NCBI GenBank assembly: GCA_020086605.1 | Contig: JACBWW010000039.1 | Span: 1,843,600 to 1,907,599 of the forward strand | Reading direction: 5' to 3' | DNA length: 64,000 bases | Source of the DNA: Lanius collurio | Taxonomy: Eukaryota; Chordata; Aves; Passeriformes; Laniidae | Shown: positions 40,364-49,975 of the stretch, piece by piece | Layout: each line of letters opens with the position of its first letter | Position numbering within the stretch: the first letter of the stretch is position 1 | Position numbers and translations under genes: made by a program | The notes under the pieces: model-generated | What the model saw: the letters and a program-made list of their open reading frames with translations, nothing else | Database searches by the model: none | What the model was told of the DNA's origin: nothing

Positions 40364-43300
40364 CTAAGTCTAAGCAACCTCTGAAAAAACACATAGGCAC
40401 TTTTGAAAATATTGCCCTTGATATCTTCAGTGGAAATCATTTTTAACCTAAAATCCAGATGAAAACGGAAGAGCCCTGTTAGGTAGCTAACATAGTCAGC
40501 AGCACAGTGACTTGGACTGATATGCCTGTTTTAATCTTCCCAGAGTAAGTTTCCTGACCCTTCTCTTTCTGTTGTTCTTACTTTGAATTTAATAGCAGTT
40601 CCCCCTGACTGACAACCAAATGCTGTGTCCTACAGAGCTGGCTGTACCCACTCATGCAATTGCTAAGTCACCTACCACTGAGACATCCAATTACCCCACC
40701 TCCTCTTTCATGTTCCTTAGTCACTCAATTTGCAGCTGCACTTGTGCTAAGGTTCTCTCTTGTTTCTTCCTCACTTTCCTTCTCCTTTCCCTGATGGTTA
40801 TATTTATCTCTGACCTTCATACTATTTGCCAGATTTATTTTTTTGTTGTTGAATTTCACTCCTCAGTTTCTTTTTTTTTTGTAACATGGTGCTTTCTGAG
40901 CTGTGGAGCAGCAGTTTTCTCTTCTGCCTTCTTGCTTCTTTACTGAGGGGGCAGCCTGGCTCCCCTTTCTGGTTTAATATCAGAATCCATACTGCAATCA
41001 GGGGTAAATATACTGATTTTCTGTTTACCATGCTGTATCTTCATGTGAAAAGAAGAATCCAGTAAGATAAAGAACCATTTCTAAAGACCCATTTCAGAAG
41101 CTTAATGGAAATTTTCCTGAAATTTGTCTTACCCTCTGTCTTTGTTGTCAATTTAAGCAATATGCCTGAGATGATGTTTGTCAGGGATCTCGTGCCTGTC
41201 CATCCCTGGCACTGAAGGAACTAAATCAGTCAGTACAGACTATAAAAAGTTCTGGGGTTTAATTATGAGCTAAACTCAAATATCACTGAACTTGCAAAAA
41301 CCCCAGGGGAATCCATGTAATACAACCCGTCAAAGCCTCAGTCTGATTAAAAAAAAAATAAAATATTACACCAGAACTTAACTGTTGGGAAAAGACAAAT
41401 TCTTGTGTATTCTGACTCCTCTTTTAATCATTCTATTTTATAATCATAGGGTGAATTTATCTGATTTTTAAATGGTTAAGATTGCTAGCATGAAATACAA
41501 CTAGCTACAGATGTTGCAAAAGCAAGATTTAGCTGCTTCCAGAGATTTTTTTCCCAAAAATTATATGCTCAAAACAATGCAATTTCAGTCAAGACAGAAT
41601 CTATTGACTGTGCTTCTGGTATCTTTTGTTAAAAAATAACAGCAGCCTTTTTCTACTCTACCCCTCCTCTCTGGTTTTCTTGCATTAATCAGATTTTTGG
41701 CAAATGGGCTGCACTCTCCTTTCATCTGAAATTTCTCCCCATATGCTGAACAAGATTTAACCTTTTGTACCCATTTATTACATCACCAGGCCCACATCCA
41801 CTGTTGTACATTGGGAAAACAAGAAGCACACCCCTGAACAGAATGGTAATTACAGCCCTGGCTCCCACCCCACGCCTTTCTACAAATGTGTGGGCATTCA
41901 CACACACACAGAGTCACCAGGGAGGGACAAACACGGGTCTTGATAAATTATCTGTGCCTCAGCAGAGGTGATCCTTGGAGTTCACTTTCCTGCTCTCTTC
42001 AGAGGGAGCCACCTTGCTTGGTCTAGGATGCACTTGGTGGGGACTCACCAACAGCTGAGGCTGATGCTCACACACGAGTGCAAAAGCCTTTTTCTCATGA
42101 GCTTGGCTTGTCCCCTTGTCCCCACGAGCCACTGAAGGTGCTGCTCTGTTGTAATCAAAATACACAAATTTATTTGCACTAGATCAAATCAAACATTGCC
42201 TGTTCCTCACAGGAGTGAGCTGCCACACTGCCAATCAGAGCAGAAATTGGCCAGAAATTCACTCTGAGAAGTCCTAAGGTTGGCAACTGCTCCTGACTCC
42301 TGAAACCTCAGCAGACAACTTTGAGAAATTTGGCAGTAAAAATTTCACATTTCAGCTCTTTGCATGTCAGCCAAGAACAAGGAAATCACATGCACTCACT
42401 ATAATTTGAACTGTACTGAGTCACCAGATTTGTGAATTTGTATTTTTAATAAACTGGGAATATATAATAGACTGTCTGTCCCCTCACACAAGTCCTTTTT
42501 ACAAAAGATTCTAGAAATGCACTGCCTTCAGGTAGAAAGGTTATTTAAAGGTTTGCTACAAAGTCTACTCTACCTGCCCAAGACTCCAGTCTTGCAAAAA
42601 ATGATCATATCTGAATTTCTTGAGTCTAAAATGGTAAGTGCTTACAAAACTAGGCTTAACTTGCTCCTAAAAAATATTTTGTGTACTTTTTAGTCCAAAC
42701 CAATAGGTGATGAAGGTGATTATCCATCTAGCAAAGAATGGAGAATTCAAATATTCAGCAGGCAAATCTCTTTGGCAAAGAGATAACTGTATTAAACAGA
42801 ATATTTGGTCATTTAGAAAATCAAATACAAATCATATTAGTTTTGTAATTTGTAAATTGAAGATGGTGAATTCTTGTAATACATTTATTTCAGGAAAGAA
42901 CTGTCAAAAAGTTAAAACTTCATTATGGAAAGCTTTGATCTTTCTAACACATACATGTCTGCCTTGGATAACAGTATCTGTAAAGAATCCTTAAAAATAC
43001 AAAGGATTTTGACCCCAACCTTTCATCTTAACCTTAAGCATTATCTGGAGTCTGGAACTAGGAAGCTTTCCTAAGATTTAATTGACTACCCTTTCAGTAT
43101 TACTGCTCACTAACATTTTTCTGTATTCTGATGTGAGGTAAATTAATAAGCCTTGAGCAAAAAAGACAGCTGTGAATGACCTAAACCACCACTGCCTGTC
43201 ATTGTTCTTCCAGTAAGAGGACAGAAGTAGACATTAGGGAAAATTTTAATAATAGATTTTAACAATATCTGAACTTGCATCTAACTATTCAGAAAAATAA

Positions 43301-43611
43301 AACAAAAATGCAAAGCAGAAGAAACTAAAATCAGGTTGCCCTGGCTAAGCAAACCAGTGAAAGTTTCACACAGGTATGTGTATACACAAGCACACATATA
43401 AATAAATTCTTAAATGAATTTGAGGCCTTCTGTTGCTAGATAACTGCTGCTTCTACACACAGAAAACAATTGGGAATACTTTAATATAATTAGGGACAGA
43501 ATTTAAAGATTCATTTCCTTATTACTGTATTAATTATACATTTTAAATGAGAAACAGAATTGTGGCTCTTATTTAAGAATTATGCCTTAAAAAGCTGTGT
43601 AAAACATGGAT
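40364..43611. other. Unannotated DNA, no gene seen
   Basis: No gene is supported. 40620-40946 is a pyrimidine-rich stretch with a 108-codon frame whose hydrophobic product looks like a by-product of T-rich sequence. A short (CA)5 tract lies near 41900. A G+C-richer patch at 41.97-42.16 kb has no recognisable content. Confidence 0.55.
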
Positions 43612-43876
43612 TTCAGGGATGAGATAAGGGCATTCTTGGCTGTCTGGGCTGTGAGTGTGCAGTGCCAGGTCCAGCTGAGCTGCTTTCCCACCAGGCCCTT
43701 CTCCTCAGGGCTGCTCTCAGTTCACTTCACCCAGCCTGGGGGTTTGTGCTCAGCATTGCCCCAACTCACCTGCCCTGCCCTCGGTGACCTTCAGGAGGTG
43801 CACACAGACCCAGCTCTCCAGCCTGCTGAGGCCCCCCAGGATGGCACCCCTTCCCTCCAGTGTGGGACTGACCCCC
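43612..43876 (-). repeat. CR1 LINE RT region, 3'-side part, interrupted by LTR
   Basis: Read on the plus strand this is the reverse complement of the CR1 reverse-transcriptase gene. Words in order are GGGCATTCTTGGCTGTCTGG, CCCTTCTCCTCAGGGCTGCT, CAGCATTGCCCC, CCCAGCTCTCCAGCCTG and AGGATGGCACCCCTTCCCTC. In sense orientation they run through the AIQRDLDRLE...W and EKDLGVLVD parts of the protein. The match stops at 43876, exactly where the LTR begins, and resumes on the far side of it. Minus-strand frames are broken and nothing functional remains. The 3' end of the CR1 (left side) is missing. Confidence 0.85.
43872..43876. repeat. Target-site duplication, left copy
   Basis: CCCCC immediately left of the LTR, matching CCCCC at 44469-44473 immediately right of it. 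A 5-bp duplication is usual for ERVL-type and some ERV1-type integrations. It is low-complexity, but removing the LTR plus one copy restores continuous CR1 sequence, which supports it. Confidence 0.75.
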
Positions 43877-44013
43877 TGTCCTGGTTTAGGACAAATCAAG
43901 GGGAAAAATCTCCAAAGGAGCCCCTTATAGGAGAAAAATCCCCCACAACTTCCCCCCTCCCCCACCACCGGGTTCGGGAGGGATTTCCTCAGAGGAGAAG
44001 TGGAAAAAACTTG

Positions 44014-44019
44014 TTTATT
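44014..44019 (-). promoter_or_regulatory. LTR polyadenylation signal (AATAAA)
   Basis: Reverse complement of TTTATT gives AATAAA inside the LTR, followed on the minus strand by CAAGTTTTTTCC, a T-rich downstream element. The position about 140 bases before the LTR 3' end is plausible for an R region. It is the main reason for calling the LTR minus-oriented. Confidence 0.6.
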
Positions 44020-44280
44020 AAGAAACAGCAAAAGAAAAAAAAAAACACTCCCCAGCACGAGAAAACAAAAACAGCCCGAGATGACAACGGATGTTTTCAC
44101 CAGTCCAAGAGAGGGTGAGCAGTCTCTCTGCCGAGGAGGGTGCGAAGCTTCTCTCAAGTGCAGACTCCGGGGGAGCTCCTGGCCCGGAGCAGGTCCGATG
44201 TCTTCAGGGAGGGGAGGAGAGAAAGAAGGGGAAGAACAAAACAGGGGAAAAAGGAGAAAATAAGAAAAAAAAAAAGCAAA

Positions 44281-44372
44281 GCTAGCAAAGCGAGCAGGCA
44301 GCAAGCAAGCAGCAGCAGCAAAGCCAAGCAGCTAGCAGGCAGAAGCAAGGCCAAGCAGCAGCAGCAGCCAGA
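44281..44372. repeat. AGC/CAAGC-rich low-complexity tract inside LTR
   Basis: Imperfect repeats of GCAAGC, AGC and AAGCCAAGCAGC units. This seems to be a family feature of the LTR, not an independent microsatellite. Confidence 0.75.
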
Positions 44373-44468
44373 GGAGGGGACAGGCTAAAGACAAAACAAA
44401 CTGAGGGCACGGGAACAAAAGCCACGATTGGGATATAAAGCATGAAGATGTCCTGTCACCCCAGGACA

Positions 44469-44473
44469 CCCCC
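44469..44473. repeat. Target-site duplication, right copy
   Basis: CCCCC directly after the LTR terminal ACA, paired with 43872-43876. Confidence 0.75.
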
Positions 44474-44690
44474 ACAGCTCGGTATCACCAGAAAATCCTT
44501 CAGGATCCCACTGTCCATGACACAGATAAAGACATGAAACAGCCCCAGTGCCAGTAAGGACCCCGAGGCACCTCACTGGTCTCCACAGGGACACCAAGCC
44601 AGGAGCAGCAGCTTTGGGGGTGAGCATCCAGCACCTCCTTCTCCTCCAGACTGTCCATCTGTCAAAATCCTCCTCTCCCCAATTTCCACA
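44474..44690 (-). repeat. CR1 LINE RT region, 5'-side part, beyond LTR
   Basis: Continuation of the same reverse-oriented CR1 after the LTR. On the plus strand the recognisable words are ACAGCTCGGTATCA, GATCCCACTGTCCATGACA, AAAGACATGAAACAGCCCCA, GACCCCGAGGCACCTCACTG and, near the right end, CTGTCCATCTGTCAAAATCC followed by CTCTCCCCAATTT. In sense orientation this encodes the region around PQGSVLGPVLFNIFIND to the start of the FADDTK box. The stretch between the last two is diverged and frame-broken. Similarity fades near 44690. Confidence 0.82.
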
Positions 44691-47600
44691 GCTTCATTCT
44701 TTCAAAAGGAGGAAGTGCATTTGAATTTCTCAGATTACTTTTCTTGAATTACATGAGAGGTATCTTATGCAAATGAGCTAGGTCTTTACTAATGAGACAA
44801 GGTATTAATTACTGCAGTGTTTTCTTTATTGTGGGAGAAATATTAAATCATCATGTCAAACATCCAGCATTACATGAATAAACTTAGGTAAGAGTATGTG
44901 AGCTTTAATTACATTATTGAATTATTAAATTCTTACTTAAACCATGCTACTATTTAATACATTATAAAAACACTTGGCAGTTTAATTTTAACTACCATAA
45001 TTAACTAGCCATGGGTGCTGCTTGCAAAGTTCTTACTTACCATCAATCTCTCCTGCAAGCCTGGATTTTTTGACTTCTCAGACTGCATTTCATGAAAATT
45101 TGGTATGACATTCTGGTCTAGAGAAATCAACAGGAGGAATGGTATTGATCACAAGGCCAGGATTTTGCTTCCTTAAAGGACGAGACAATTTAAGATGCAT
45201 TTTGCAAGGATTAATGATTCTTTCATCAAAATCAATACTTGAAGATCATTCCAGCAGTCTGTGAGGTTGCCACAAGTTATTTATCTGCTTATCTTTGTTC
45301 AATATGTTAATAGCTTCCTGGATTCCTGATAATACATCTTGGAAACTGTTATCTTCTTTCTTCTCTTATCAGTGACATACTAAGCTACCTTATCAGTGTC
45401 CACTAAATAATTTCTTCTGAAACTGTGAGAGATGAACAAAGGAAGAAAATGTGAAAAAAGTGATGAAGTGTTTTTCCAGTGTAGAGATTTAGCATAGTTC
45501 TTGTCAAAAGTAAGATTCTCATGTCTTAACTGGGATTATTTCTACATGTTTGTCAGAAATAGAAGTGAAGAAAAATGTTGCTTTAATTAGTTCAATACTG
45601 TTAAAATCTAGGAGAAGAAACCCAATGGCTCTAACACCCAACAGAGGAATTTACAACAAGCACTGACATCTATGCAAGACTTCAATTTCCATCAGGAATT
45701 TCCAATACCCACTGACACTGCAGGCTGTGCAATTCCCAACAGTATTTAGACCTTGAGCTCATTTAGTCAGGTATGATATTTTTATAAATGTTATAGGACA
45801 ACTTAATGGGCTACAGAAAAGTTAATTTCATCCTGCAATTTAAAAAGAAAAATCCCAAATCCTTTCTGTTCTAATAGCAGCTGGCACCAGCAGGGCCTAA
45901 TGAACCTGTTAATTTACTAATACACACTAATGAAAATGGTGATTAGTTGCAGGCCATCTGGGTCACTAAAGAGTTGATTTATATCATATTTAGAATGAGA
46001 GCTCAGAAAACAAAAGGCCTATACCTATCTCAAGTCTTCAGAATCAAAATTAAATTTGACCTTGGGATGTGGGGCCTTTTTTTGCTGTGTTTTGTTCTTT
46101 ACTTAAAGTACTTGAGACTCTTCATGATCATTGAGAATGCCACAGAGAAGTCCAGTGCCAGTGAAAAGAGGAATTTTATACATTAAACAACAAAGAAAAC
46201 AGAGGAACATTTTAATCCTTTAGTAAACCTCCTGTTTCACTCTCTCTCCTGTTGAAAGGGAAGTATCTCAGCTGATCTCCTTGGAGTGGATACCTTCTTT
46301 CACTTGCTTTGTTCAATAAACAGTGTTAATTGTTTTCATATTTTCATGGCACTGAACTAAGATGAATAAAAACCTCTGCAACTGCACACAGCTAAACCCC
46401 CCCTCCCCTTCCAGTTAGGCAATCATAATTACTACTTTGATTTTGCAATAGGATGAAAATCTTTAGTCTATATCTTGCACAGACTTTAAAATTGTTTTTT
46501 TTGGATAGTTCAATAGTCACAAATTGTTTATTTTACCTTATTATATTGGAAGCTTATGGCATTAAGCCACACTTATTTAAAAGATCAATGAATTACTAAA
46601 CTTTAAAAGGGAGATTAAATGGAAAAACAATGACATTCATCTTCATCTACTCAATGATCCAAGGAAACGAGGCTTCATCTACTTATTTTGGAGACAAAAA
46701 ACTAATATTTGCAGCCTTTCTCTTTCAAGAATGGGGGAAAAATAGGGACAGTTTTCTGGAGATGGGAAAATATTAAAGCCAAATGACACAACTGCAAAGG
46801 TGTTTGGTTCACATATTTTGAAATTCCATTGGATTGAAAGTAAATTCTGGTTTTCATGATTTTTGTACAGACAGGTCTGGAAAAATCTGTTATGACTTCT
46901 TGAGAAAAGTGGCAATAGTAGGAGAGAGAAAGCCCAAAGTACACATTTTTCAATTTCCCCTGCTGAAGCAAATTAACAAACATGTTTTCCCCAGTGTTCC
47001 ACGTGCGAATAAAATGCAGGAAGTCAGCACCTCTTTGTCTCCCAATGAAATTAAACCCATCTATAACTATCATTCTCCATCTGTAGAGTCAGAACAGGAG
47101 CTCTGTGAATTCAAAATAGAAAACAAACTTCACGGAGAATGACGAGACACTAAGCTGAAATATTTTGCATTTTTCAAGATGCAAGATCTTGTTTTTACTT
47201 CTCCCCAATATGTTTTGCCCCTACATTATGTTTGTTCATTAATGCAGTTATCAAACACTGCAGGGAATGCACAAGGCCAGGATGTAACCTACTGATTTAG
47301 TATGGAAAATGGAAGGAAGACAGGTTTTAATGCTGATATAACTGCAGCAGTAAAAAAAACAAACAAACCTACCTGCCTAAGTTATCCACCTAATTTCACA
47401 TGTCCAACAACAACACTGCTGAGGTATTTTCAGACCACTTCTGCAAAGCACTGTATTATTTCCCAGCCTGGAAGGATATAAAGAGCCAAAGAGTCCTATT
47501 TAGATGTTTCAGGGCAGATGCAAGCTTAAGTCCTGTCCTGAGTAAGGACATTACATCCTTGTCTGTGCTTATCCTCAATCTTTTCTGTACTCTGAAAATA

Positions 47601-48280
47601 GGTCACCTATTTATTGGCCTAAGATTTTGGCTGAGAACACAAATACTGTCACACCTGACTAAGGCCTTCCTGCTACATCATCTCCATCAGCATCCAACAC
47701 TAGAAAAAATAAATGAAGCAACCAGACCTGAAACTATAATCATCCTCTATTTATCCATTTTCAAAAGTCTCTAAAGGTTATCGGCTCTACATTTAGCAAT
47801 ATTTCTATATTTTTCTTTGTGCTAGGGTTACACATATTTCTCATTTACATTTTTGCCTCTATTTTTTTTCCTTAACAGCTTCAAATTCCAGAGCTCAACA
47901 CTGATAACACACTGTGGGGTTAAAGAGAAATCTTTTTCCCATTTTCTTTCTCCAATTTTATCTCCTTTTACTCAATATGAACTTTAATTGTATCTTATCT
48001 TCTTGACCACCCAGGGTAGACAAGTTTGAAAATAGAAGCACAGGCCTATAAAAAACATCCCTTACAATACTGAATCAGAATGACTTGTCTAGTTCAGAAA
48101 GATATTTTCATAATTAATTATCCATATAGGTATTCACAGAAATGATGTACTGAAAAGCCCAGTTTCACTTCACTGAATTCACTAAACTGAATTCTGTGTT
48201 TCTATGAAACACTTTGAAGTTTAAAGGCTAACATAGAAGTCAACTATAAATAAGCAGCATCTAATCTTTTTTCTTTAAAG

Positions 48281-48292
48281 AAAAAAAAAAAA
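48281..48292. repeat. A12 homopolymer
   Basis: Run of 12 A, 32 bases upstream of a longer A run. Confidence 0.85.
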
Positions 48293-48320
48293 GAATTCCA
48301 TACACTAAAGTGATTTCTGT

Positions 48321-48324
<4 letters not shown>

Positions 48325-48351
<27 letters not shown>
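48325..48351. repeat. A27 homopolymer
   Basis: Run of 27 A followed by ACC and AAC units. No retrotransposed gene or SINE body was recognised upstream. Confidence 0.9.
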
Positions 48352-49867
48352 CCAACAAAAAAACCCAAGCCACAATGACAACAAGTTAATGCCTACCTTC
48401 TAGTTGAGGCCACCATCCTATTATTAGAAGAGATGAGGTCTGGGAGGTAAACAAAATATGCTTTTTTACTTCAAATAAAATACAAGAAGCATAGATGTAG
48501 ACACACTCCTACTAACATTGCTAAAACTAAAGATTGTTAATGGTATTCCAATCCTCTCCAAAAAAATTGAGGCTAAAGTGTGGAATAATCACATAAAAAG
48601 AAAACAGCCTTCCATCTGTCCCTGTGGTTGAGTAGAAGGATGAAAAAATGGATCAATTAAGAGGAGTAAAGAAAAACATCAACCAGCATTATTGAGGCAG
48701 TGGCACTATTATCAAGAAGATAATCCAATATTACTTTCTGACTGTCTTCAAAGAGGATGCTCTTGTCCACAGATATTTTAAAATAACTATGTGCACTGTC
48801 AAACCACAAAACCATTCAAAGAAGAGTGCTGAATGAGCTATTTGGGATTCTAGGGCAGTCACTGAGCATTTTAAATTACTCTCATAATATTTTTTCCTCA
48901 GGAAAGTGATGCAATGTACCTTAATGAAGATTGGCATACTTAGTGCAGAAGTCTGATGAACTGAACACCACTGAAAGTTTTGTTTACATATGACCAGCAT
49001 AACCTTGTTTTTAAAAAGAGCAACGACTGTGCATGCAGCTTCATCTACTGATGAACATGTATTCCTACTGAATTTCTTATTAAATGTGTACCTTAACAAT
49101 TGGTGTGGAAGGATAGAGCAGGTCACAAGTTTTCTAAGCTACTTCCTAGAATATGAAACCTCCCCCCGTATCAGAATGTATTAAAGTATTATAATAACAT
49201 CAAGAATAAACTCTGATGAGGTTCCTTGCAAAAAATTTTACTGGAAAAAAAACACAATTTCATTGAGAGCAAGTCTCCAAAGCTGCCCCAGAGTGATAGA
49301 AACTGTGATTTTGTGAATTCTGAGATAACAAGAACAAAATAGAAAATTAAGGAAGAAAGAAAGTAAAAAATAAACCACTAAGACAGGAAAGAAAACCAAA
49401 ACACACTCCCACTCCCTTAACAGAGTTTCTTGTGCCCTTGGGTGCTCCCCAGTGCAGGGCACAGAGATCTCCTTCAGGTCAAGTGAAGGGGCAAAATATT
49501 CACATTGACCTCAGCTCTACAATAGTTATGTACCCTAAATCTTTGCTTACTACTCCCTAAGAACATATTGAGAAAGAATTGAGCAATCTCTCCCAGAAAT
49601 ACAGATATTTTTCTTTTAAAACAAATCATCTATCACAGAATTCAGGAATAATTCAAAGTTAAATGTATCTCTGGAGAGCACCCAGCCAACCCCTTGTGCT
49701 TTATGCCAAATTCAGATGATATAGTTTGTGACTTTCTTCCATGTGTGTTAAGGAATACTCTGGAATATTTTAATCTGGAATGAGACAGGGAAAAACAATT
49801 CTGTGTATGTGTCAGACAGAGTCAGCTACAGACACTGTTAGTGCCTATGGAGTTATCTAAAATTTAG

Positions 49868-49975
49868 TGTCTTGGTTTGAAAAGACAGATGTCTGCTAAG
49901 GAAGACAGGAGCCTNATGGGAGAAAATTCCTCGAAAGGAAAAAAACCCCAAAAACTCCCAAACCCCAACATTTAG
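49868..49975. mobile_element. Truncated passerine ERV LTR fragment
   Basis: Starts TGTCTTGGTTTGAAAAGACA and continues GTCTGCTAAGGAAGACAGG, which I recognise as the terminus of an abundant songbird ERVL-like LTR. Clear similarity lasts about 47 bases, up to an ambiguous base at 49915. Beyond it the sequence (A-rich with CCCC blocks to about 49975) no longer follows the family as I know it. No second terminus or target duplication was found. This is a partial LTR, or a full one shortened in the assembly at the N. The right boundary is uncertain. Confidence 0.65.
49915..49915. other. Ambiguous base (N)
   Basis: The only non-ACGT character seen in the window, inside the LTR fragment. It marks either an unresolved base or a collapsed assembly junction. 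Confidence 0.95.

Larger units (their letters stand above)
43877..44468 (-). mobile_element. Solo LTR of a passerine endogenous retrovirus
   Basis: A complete 592-bp LTR bounded by TG...CA. Its ends are TGTCCTGG at 43877 and CCAGGACA at 44461-44468, perfect 8-base inverted repeats. The family is one I recognise from songbird genomes. Orientation is taken as minus because the reverse strand carries a polyadenylation signal (44014-44019) followed by a T-rich segment, about 140 bases before the LTR end. A purine-rich tract (44190-44280) and an AGC/CAAGC-rich tract (44281-44372) lie within. There is no gag, pol or env beside it, so it is a solo LTR left by recombination. Open frames of 184 (minus) and 170 (plus) codons across it are compositional and not genes. 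It inserted into an older CR1. Confidence 0.9.
44691..49867. other. Unannotated A+T-rich DNA
   Basis: No gene is supported. 44700-45070 looks like a regulatory or conserved-element candidate by its word content (see findings). Frames of 123 codons (minus, 46702-47073), 124 (plus, 47400-47774) and 131 (minus, 48731-49126) give no recognisable protein and are crossed by open frames on the other strand or flanked by stops. Two A homopolymers lie at 48.28-48.35 kb. Confidence 0.55.

Noticed and set aside
43606..44118. 170-codon plus-strand frame
   Set aside because: It runs antisense through the CR1 relic and straight into the LTR, so it is a chimera of two unrelated repeats.
43750..44304. 184-codon minus-strand frame, the longest in the window
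   Set aside because: It lies across the solo LTR and adjoining CR1. Its Leu/Phe-rich product is what the purine-rich LTR tract gives in reverse, with no gag, pol or env motif.
44431..44442. TATA-like word (TTTATAT on the minus strand) in the LTR
   Set aside because: It lies only about 30 bases from the LTR 5' edge in the chosen orientation, leaving almost no U3, so I do not call it a promoter.
46702..47142. Open frames on both strands (123 codons minus, 102 plus)
   Set aside because: They overlap antisense, neither product is recognisable, and no splice or conservation evidence is visible.
48731..49126. 131-codon minus-strand frame
   Set aside because: I considered a decayed transposase because of the Cys/His-containing product, but found no DDE, zinc-finger or helix-turn-helix pattern and no terminal inverted repeats.
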